This document shows, one piece after another, positions 7,527 through 11,730 of a DNA stretch of 11,730 nucleotides; position 1 is the stretch's first letter; every line of letters starts with the position of its first letter. Made by a program: the position numbers and the translations under genes. A model generated the notes under the pieces. The model saw only the letters and a program-made list of their open reading frames with translations. It ran no database searches and was not told the origin of the DNA. The stretch comes from JAFDWI01 sp964595905 (GTDB lineage Bacteria > Actinomycetota > Acidimicrobiia > Acidimicrobiales > Iamiaceae). The stretch lies in assembly GCA_964595905.1 (NCBI GenBank), contig CAZQSU010000090.1, positions 1 through 11,730 of the forward strand. Direction: 5' to 3'.

Positions 7527-8533
7527 TCATTCGGCCCTCCTCAGCAATCCCGAGGGGGGAAGTGCTCGGGAGATCGCCACGGTCCACGGGGGTTGCGGTC
7601 GGGCATCACCCCGAACGGCACGCCCAAAGAGGGTCAACGGTTCGACGACGTGCGGTTGCAGCACTGGTCTGCATCCTGGCCGTAGCTTTCGCCGGCTGTT
7701 CGAACTCGCCTTCCCGACCACGCGGCAATGCGACCTGTGCGTTCTCGGTCTCTTACCACGACACCGGCTACATCGGCACCTACCCACCGGTGCCTTTCGA
7801 GATCGGCGAACGGATCGGCACCGCGACGATCCCTCCGTGCAACGACACCGGGCAGGACCATGAGGGACCGGTCGACACCGTGGCTGTCTACCGGATCGAG
7901 GGCCTGGATCCTTCCGATGCGATCGCCGTCCGCTCCGGCCCGGACGACGAGCTCCAACTGGTGGCGGCGTTCACCGGATCCGGTCCCTCGCCAGCGGTGG
8001 ATGCCTACATCGCCGAGCGGAACCCGAACGGTTCGATTCTCGTCACCCCCGACCGGAATCTGCACGACGGCGACACGGTGACGGTGACGATCCGCGGCCT
8101 CGACCCGGGGACCGAGGCGATGGTGGCCCAATGCGCATCGTCCCAGGGAGCTTTCGCCTGTCTGACCCGTTCGATCGGACCGGTTCCACCCGCCTCGTCG
8201 ACGTCGTCATCGTCAACGTCAACGTCGACCCCGAACTCGCCCACCACCGATGCGGGCCGGGCACAGGCCCCCGCCACGGCGATCCCCGGGACGGACACCG
8301 TCGTCGAGATACCACTTCAGGTCCATGACCCGGTGCGCGGGGATCTGGAGTTGTTCGACTCGCGGGGCAATCGGGTGACCGACCGGAAAGCCCCGGGTCA
8401 GGTCGCGTGTCACGGCACGGGCGGGCTGTCGTGTCTGGTCGCGGTGCGCGGGACGCACAACGGGGAGCGGGTCGTCCGCTATGCCACGATCGGCTTCGCC
8501 ACCGTGGGACCACCCCCATCGACGCCCGATTGA
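7523..8533 (+). CDS. Secreted lipoprotein with neocarzinostatin-like domain, probably frameshifted at its 3' end
   Basis: A 336-residue reading frame with a lipoprotein signal: basic RRRAVAALVCILAVAFAGC with the lipidated cysteine at C59, so it should be anchored on the outer face of the membrane. VTPDRNLHDGDTVTVTIRGLDPGTEAMVAQC (174-204) with C204 and C213 matches the start of a neocarzinostatin-type Ig-like domain. A Ser/Thr-rich linker interrupts it, and VACHGTGGLSCLVAVR supplies a second close cysteine pair. The GTG at 7523 overlaps the upstream stop (GTGA). GTG 7562, right behind a G-rich GAGGGGGGA, would give a more usual signal peptide. The first ~40 codons show weak codon bias, which favours the later start. 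The frame ends at TGA 8531-8533, but coding-like sequence continues in another frame to 8684. Its role is unknown; it is likely the outer partner of the coupled sigma/membrane-protein pair. Confidence 0.75.
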   Translation: MIIRPSSAIPRGEVLGRSPRSTGVAVGHHPERHAQRGSTVRRRAVAALVCILAVAFAGCSNSPSRPRGNATCAFSVSYHDTGYIGTYPPVPFEIGERIGTATIPPCNDTGQDHEGPVDTVAVYRIEGLDPSDAIAVRSGPDDELQLVAAFTGSGPSPAVDAYIAERNPNGSILVTPDRNLHDGDTVTVTIRGLDPGTEAMVAQCASSQGAFACLTRSIGPVPPASSTSSSSTSTSTPNSPTTDAGRAQAPATAIPGTDTVVEIPLQVHDPVRGDLELFDSRGNRVTDRKAPGQVACHGTGGLSCLVAVRGTHNGERVVRYATIGFATVGPPPSTPD

Positions 8534-8684
8534 CGGCCCGGCCGCGAGCGCCGTCACGGACCCGTCCACTCCGTCGCCGGGCAGCGTGTCGGTCGACGTC
8601 ATCTGCAGCTCCGACGCGGGTCTGTGCTCGGCCGCAGCCCGTCGCGGCCTGGCCGTCGCGAACCCAGTCGCCGACGCGCCCTGA
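8534..8684 (+). pseudogene. Probable out-of-frame C-terminal continuation of the lipoprotein
   Basis: Shifted by one base from the lipoprotein frame, the sequence reads DGPAASAVTDPSTPSPG, then SVSVDVICSSDAGLCSAAAR and RGLAVANPVADAP before a TGA at 8682-8684. By my count about nine in ten codons in this frame end in G or C, as in real genes here, while the other two frames are clearly poorer. It has the Pro/Thr/Ser linker and paired cysteines seen in the upstream protein, and no start codon of its own with a ribosome binding site. Dropping one T at the GATTGA of 8528-8533 would join both parts into one product. It may be a true mutation, a sequence error or a programmed shift. Confidence 0.55.
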
Positions 8685-8719
8685 CCCGTCGGGCCATCCC
8701 ACTTCACCCGCGTCGGTGG

Positions 8720-8725
8720 CAGGCT
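8720..8725 (+). promoter_or_regulatory. Candidate -10 element for the SDR gene
   Basis: CAGGCT, one mismatch from TANNNT, ends 7 nt before the ATG at 8733. No Shine-Dalgarno is visible there, which suggests a leaderless transcript. The remaining gap from 8685 holds nothing else I recognise. Confidence 0.25.
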
Positions 8726-8732
8726 GGCACCT

Positions 8733-9575
8733 ATGGCCACATCGAACGAACCCGCCTGTTTCGCCGACCGCACGTACTTCGTCACCGGGGTTGCCCGCGG
8801 GCAGGGGCGCTCGCACGCCGTCCGCCTCGCCTCGGAGGGCGCGTCGATCATCGGAGTGGACCTGTGCGCCGACGTCGGCACCGTCGGTTATCCGCCCACG
8901 ACGCCGGACGATCTCGACGCCACGATCGCCGAGGTCGAAGCGGCCGGCGGGCGGATCATCGCCCGCATCGCCGACGTGCGTGACCAACCCGCCCTCGACA
9001 CGGTGCTCGCCGAAGGCATCGAGGCCTTCGGCCGTCTCGACGGGGTGATCGCGAACGCCGGGATCTGCTCGTACGGTCGGCTGTGGGAGTTGACCGACGA
9101 CCAGTGGCAGTCGGTGGTCGACGTCAACCTGACCGGCGTGTTCCACACGCTGCGCGCCACCGTGCCGCTGCTGCTCGCCCACGACACCGACGCATCCGAC
9201 GGGCACGGCGGCTCGATCGTGATCACCACCTCGGGTGCGGGCATCAAACCGCTTCCGCTGCTCGGCCACTACTCGGCGACCAAGGCCGGGGTGATCGCCA
9301 TGGCCCGCTCCCTCGCCCACGAGGTCGCCGCGCACCACGTGCGGGTCAACGTGGTCGCCCCGACCGCGGTGAAGACCCCGATGGGCAGGGACGCCACCCT
9401 GCGCGAGGTGATCGCCGCAAACCCCGAAGCGACCGCCGCGTTCGGCAACCTGTTGCCCATCGGCTCGGTCGAATCCGGAGACATCACCGAAGCGGTCACC
9501 TGGCTGCTGTCGGATGCCGCCCGCTACGTGACCGGCGTGGTGCTACCCGTCGACGCGGGCACCACGATCCGCTGA
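8733..9575 (+). CDS. Mycofactocin-coupled SDR family oxidoreductase
   Basis: A 280-residue short-chain dehydrogenase. The cofactor motif TGVARGQG (18-25) is followed by RSHAVRLASEGA, the acidic VDLCADV at the end of the second strand, and an insertion YPPTTPDDLDATIAEVE (53-69). This GQGRSHA motif plus YPxxTPEDL-like insertion is the mark of the mycofactocin-associated SDR subfamily (carveol dehydrogenase-like). NAG is at 108-110, and the catalytic residues are S167, Y180 and K184 (YSATK). Members hold a non-exchangeable nicotinamide cofactor that is re-oxidised through the redox peptide mycofactocin, and they oxidise secondary or other alcohols; this substrate is unknown. No mft genes are in the window, but such SDRs are usually scattered. 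The gene stands alone and is cytosolic, with a start that appears leaderless. Confidence 0.87.
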   Translation: MATSNEPACFADRTYFVTGVARGQGRSHAVRLASEGASIIGVDLCADVGTVGYPPTTPDDLDATIAEVEAAGGRIIARIADVRDQPALDTVLAEGIEAFGRLDGVIANAGICSYGRLWELTDDQWQSVVDVNLTGVFHTLRATVPLLLAHDTDASDGHGGSIVITTSGAGIKPLPLLGHYSATKAGVIAMARSLAHEVAAHHVRVNVVAPTAVKTPMGRDATLREVIAANPEATAAFGNLLPIGSVESGDITEAVTWLLSDAARYVTGVVLPVDAGTTIR

Positions 9576-9586
9576 ACCGATCCCGT

Positions 9587-9611
9587 CCCGGCCCGGCGAC
9601 GCCGGCCCGGG
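9587..9611. terminator. GC-rich hairpin after the SDR gene
   Basis: CCCGGCCCGGC (9587-9597) pairs with GCCGGCCCGGG (9601-9611) around a GAC loop, 10 of 11 positions matching, beginning 11 nt after the SDR stop. There is no T tract, so its terminator role is inferred from position. Confidence 0.5.
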
Positions 9612-9644
9612 TCGACGGTCCCGACGTTCGACAGCCCCGGCCCC

Positions 9645-9668
9645 GCCGCCGGCCCGAAATCCGGCGGC
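9645..9668. terminator. Second hairpin in the convergent gap
   Basis: A perfect 8-bp inverted repeat, GCCGCCGG (9645-9652) with CCGGCGGC (9661-9668), and an 8-nt loop. It lies about 95 nt beyond the stop of the minus-strand phosphate transporter and could end that transcript. The rest of the 188-nt gap holds only a 10-bp direct repeat, GACGTTCGAC, at 9623 and 9677. Confidence 0.35.
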
Positions 9669-9763
9669 AAGAGGTTGACGTTCGACCTTTTCCCTCCGCA
9701 TTTCACCGAAGGTGGTGGCGGGGAGCGCCGTGGTGCCTGGCAGGCGGGTGTGACCGGGCAGGT

Positions 9764-10762
9764 TCAGATCGCGTAGCGCAGTGCCACGTAGGCCAGGGCC
9801 GCCACCGCGCCGGCTGCCGGAAGGGTCAACACCCAGGCCAGCACGATGTTGCCGGCGATCTTCCAGCGCACCGCCGTGCGGCGCTTGGTCGCCCCCGCAC
9901 CCATGATCGCCGAGGTCACCACATGCGTGGTCGACACCGGCGCGTGGAACCAGAACGCGGTGGTGTAGAGCACTGCGGATGCGGTCGTCTCGGCAGCGAA
10001 CCCGCGCGCCGGGTCGAGCTCGATGACCCGCCGACCGAGCGTGCGCATGATCCGCCAGCCGCCCGACCACGTACCGAGGCTGATCGCCGCGGCGGCCGAG
10101 AACTTGACCCAGAACGGCACGCCGTAGCCGCTGTGGTGGCCGGTGGCGATCAACGCCATGACGATGACCCCCATCGTCTTCTGCGCGTCCTGCACGCCGT
10201 GCGCGAGCGCCATCGCGCCGGCCGAGACCACCTGGGCGTGGCGAAACCGTCGATTGACCTTGTGGGCGTTGCTGTTGCGGAACGCCCACAGGATGCCGAG
10301 CATCACCCCATCCCCCCCCGCTCGCCCCACGATGGGCGATACTAACTAGGCCACCACGACCTTGTCGAGCACTCCGCCCCACTCCCCCGGCGCGGCGGCC
10401 GCGACGCCGGCTCCGACCAGCCCACCGACCATGGCATGGGTCGACGACGAGGGCAGACCGAACCACCAGGTGATCAGGTTCCAGGTGATCGCCCCGACGA
10501 GCGCCGAGAACACCAGGATCAGCCCGCTCGATTCCGAGACCGTGCCGATCTCGATGATGCCTTTGCCGACGGTCTCGGCGACCCCTTCGGCCACGAAGGC
10601 GCCGATCAGGTTCAGGATCGCCGCCATCGCCAGAGCGGTGCGGGGCTTGAGCGCCCGCGTGCCCACGGCCGTGGCGATCGCATTCGCCGCGTCGTGAAAG
10701 CCGTTCGTGTAGTCGAACGCGAGCGCGATGACGACGATGGCGGCAAGACCCGCGATCTCCAT
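9764..10762 (-). pseudogene. pit: Low-affinity inorganic phosphate transporter (Pit family), interrupted by an in-frame stop
   Basis: A Pit permease imports phosphate with a cation across the inner membrane. Read through one TAG, the frame is 333 codons. The N-half (10762-10346, 138 residues) has FDYTNGFHDAANAIATAVGT (16-35) and GLPSSSTHAMVGGLVGAG (102-119). The C-half (from 10330) has NRRFRHAQVVSAGAMALAHG followed by VQDAQKTMGVI, then HAPVSTTHVVTSAIMGAGAT. The PxSSTH and GxxDA motifs occur once per half, as expected for this internally duplicated family. The TAG at 10348-10346 falls in the link between the halves, and both halves are in the same frame, so this is a nonsense change and not a frameshift. 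Total length is normal for shorter actinobacterial members. It lies 58 nt behind a DUF47 gene, the usual Pit partner. It could be a pseudogene, an assembly error or two working half-proteins. Confidence 0.85.
10312..10350 (-). other. Anomalous patch holding the stop codon in pit
   Basis: On the minus strand the patch reads GCC TAG TTA GTA, then a run ending in eight G bases. TTA and GTA are rare in this GC-rich gene, and the encoded segment PIVGRAGGDGVML places R and D where Pit relatives usually have hydrophobic residues before the helix that continues as LGILW. Several unlikely features in under 40 nt suggest damaged or miscalled sequence. Confidence 0.5.
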
Positions 10763-10820
10763 GACTCAGCGGCTCATCGCGGTACGGTCAGATCCCGGGG
10801 GTCCGGCAGATCACGAGCGG

Positions 10821-11432
10821 TCAGGATTCCTTGATGGCGATCGCTTCGATGGTCTTGGCGATGCGTTCGAAGGCGTTGATGGCGTCCTCGAGGTCGTCGA
10901 CGACCTCTTTGAGTTTGAGCACCTCCAGCGCCTTGTACTTGCCCGAGAACAACTTGGCGAGCATCCGGCGGTGGATGTGGTCGGCGTCGGACTCCTTGGA
11001 TTTCACCGCTTCCCAGTAGTCCGACATCGACGCGACCTTGCGCAGACCGGGCATCGCCGCCGCGGTCAGAGCGGCGAGCTCCGCGATGATCTCGACCTGT
11101 TTGCGGATGCCCTTGGGCAACTCGCCGAGTTCGTAGAGCACGACGTGGTCGGAGCCCGCGTCGACGAGGTCGGCGACGTCGTCGAGGCTGACCGCGAGCG
11201 AGTAGATGTCCTCGTGGTCGAAGGGCGTCATGAAACTCGTGTTGAGCCTCGTGGTGATCTCGTGGGTGATGTCGTCGCCGATGTGTTCGCAGCGGTTGAT
11301 CTCCTCGGCGAGTTCGTCGCGCCGGTCGATGTCGTGGACGAACACCCGGAGCAGCTGTGCCGCGGTGTCGAGGTTTGCTGCCGCCTTCGTGAACAACTCG
11401 AAGAAGGCGTCGTCACGGGGTGAGAGCCGCAC
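10821..11432 (-). CDS. DUF47 / PhoU-like phosphate transport accessory protein
   Basis: A 203-residue, almost entirely helical protein of the DUF47 (Pit accessory, PhoU-like) family. Recognisable segments are FFELFTKAAANLDTAAQLL, INRCEHIGDDITHEITTRLN, SFMTPFDHEDIYSLAVSLDDVADLVDAG and ESDADHIHRRMLAKLFSG, followed by LKLKEVVDDLEDAINAFERIAKTIE. The spaced acidic ExxxD/H and DDVAD patterns on its helices resemble the metal-binding motifs of PhoU. No membrane helix or signal is present. The protein is thought to regulate or assist the Pit permease encoded directly downstream on the same strand, so the two probably form an operon. The start is GTG at 11432, supported by a leaderless-type -10 element. 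Family membership is secure; its mechanism is not established. Confidence 0.9.
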   Translation of the reverse strand: MRLSPRDDAFFELFTKAAANLDTAAQLLRVFVHDIDRRDELAEEINRCEHIGDDITHEITTRLNTSFMTPFDHEDIYSLAVSLDDVADLVDAGSDHVVLYELGELPKGIRKQVEIIAELAALTAAAMPGLRKVASMSDYWEAVKSKESDADHIHRRMLAKLFSGKYKALEVLKLKEVVDDLEDAINAFERIAKTIEAIAIKES

Positions 11433-11440
11433 GGGGTCCG

Positions 11441-11446
11441 AGCCTA
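11441..11446 (-). promoter_or_regulatory. Leaderless-type -10 element for the DUF47-pit operon
   Basis: On the minus strand TAGGCT, a full match to TANNNT, ends 8 nt before the GTG start at 11432, with no Shine-Dalgarno between. This spacing would put the transcription start at or next to the start codon. No clear -35 box is visible. Confidence 0.4.
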
Positions 11447-11520
11447 GTGGCGCGCTCGGTCACCGAATCCAGCCAGGGCGTTCACCGGACCGTCACCGGG
11501 TCGACCCCGACGTGTCGGTC

Positions 11521-11730
11521 CTACGGCGTCGGGGGCGTGGTACCCAGCGCGACCTGGATCGCCACGGTCACCGATGCCGTCCCACCGGGGGCCACCGTCA
11601 CCGGCTGGTACTGATCGACGATGTCGGTCGCCGGCCAGCCGTCGGGCAAGGCGCGGTGCGCGAAGTTCCAGTCCACGTAGTACGTCGTGCCGCCGACCAC
11701 GATCCCGGCGTCGCCGATCCCTTGGAACGG
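11521..11730 (-). CDS. C-terminal end of an unrecognised protein
   Basis: The last 69 codons of a minus-strand gene that begins beyond the window end, closing with TAG at 11523-11521. Codons end mostly in G or C, as in the neighbouring genes. Visible are an aromatic stretch (TTYYVDWNFAH), alternating small and hydrophobic residues (QPVTVAPGGTASVTVAIQV) that suggest beta strands, and a Thr/Pro tail (LGTTPPTP). This looks like the end of a secreted or surface beta-rich protein, but no family is recognisable. About 90 nt separate it from the DUF47 start on the same strand, and the -10 element in that gap suggests separate transcription. Confidence 0.6.
   Translation of the reverse strand, partial: PFQGIGDAGIVVGGTTYYVDWNFAHRALPDGWPATDIVDQYQPVTVAPGGTASVTVAIQVALGTTPPTP

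Noticed and set aside
8197..8229. Inverted repeat GTCGACGT / ACGTCGAC within the lipoprotein gene.
   Set aside because: It lies in a low-complexity stretch coding for a Ser/Thr-rich linker made of repeated TCG and ACG codons, so the symmetry is a by-product.
5602..8684. Neocarzinostatin-like domains as a sign of an enediyne antibiotic self-resistance protein.
   Set aside because: No enediyne polyketide synthase or tailoring genes are present, and the domains are fused to a membrane anchor and lipoprotein signal in a sigma-factor operon.
10312..10319. Run of eight C bases (G on the coding strand) in pit as a phase-variation switch.
   Set aside because: The two halves of pit are in the same frame and are split by a stop codon outside the run, so slippage here would not restore the gene.
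11420..11614. Small + strand open frame near the right end.
   Set aside because: It runs over the DUF47 start region and lies antisense to the minus-strand partial gene, which has the better codon bias.

Overview
The window is high-GC, densely packed bacterial DNA with strong G/C preference at third codon positions and frequent stop-start overlaps of the GTGA/ATGA type (at 833, 2892, 6219 and 7523). A mycothiol-dependent dehydrogenase and a mycofactocin-type short-chain dehydrogenase point to an actinobacterium. The MurL/MurD2 pair and the general gene style fit a deep-branching, Acidimicrobiia-like lineage, but that placement is inference. I see no rRNA, tRNA, CRISPR array or insertion sequence.

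Left part (1-1465, + strand): the 3' end of an S-(hydroxymethyl)mycothiol dehydrogenase / S-nitrosomycothiol reductase gene (mscR), translationally coupled to a metallo-beta-lactamase-fold hydrolase. Together they look like a mycothiol-dependent formaldehyde/NO detoxification unit. Next (1543-4193, + strand) is a two-gene peptidoglycan operon, murL-murD2. Its products should make the D-glutamate of the stem peptide by adding L-Glu to UDP-MurNAc-L-Ala and then epimerising it, so glutamate racemase is not needed for that step. A strong 53-nt hairpin separates this operon from a convergent FMN-dependent alpha-hydroxy-acid dehydrogenase (4298-5452, - strand).

Centre (5602-8684, + strand): an ECF sigma factor gene overlaps a gene for a single-pass membrane protein, which in turn overlaps a lipoprotein gene. 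The membrane protein has the layout of an anti-sigma factor (basic cytosolic N-terminus, one membrane helix, large outside domain). Both it and the lipoprotein carry segments resembling the neocarzinostatin-type Ig-like fold. This is the least explained and most novel-looking block. The lipoprotein gene probably carries a one-base frameshift, because coding-like sequence continues in another frame to 8684. A mycofactocin-coupled SDR follows (8733-9575).

Right part (9764-11730, - strand): a low-affinity phosphate transport unit, a DUF47/PhoU-like protein gene followed by a Pit permease gene. The Pit frame is interrupted by an in-frame TAG exactly between its two homologous halves, inside an odd patch of sequence. 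The window ends in the last 69 codons of an unrecognised gene on the - strand.
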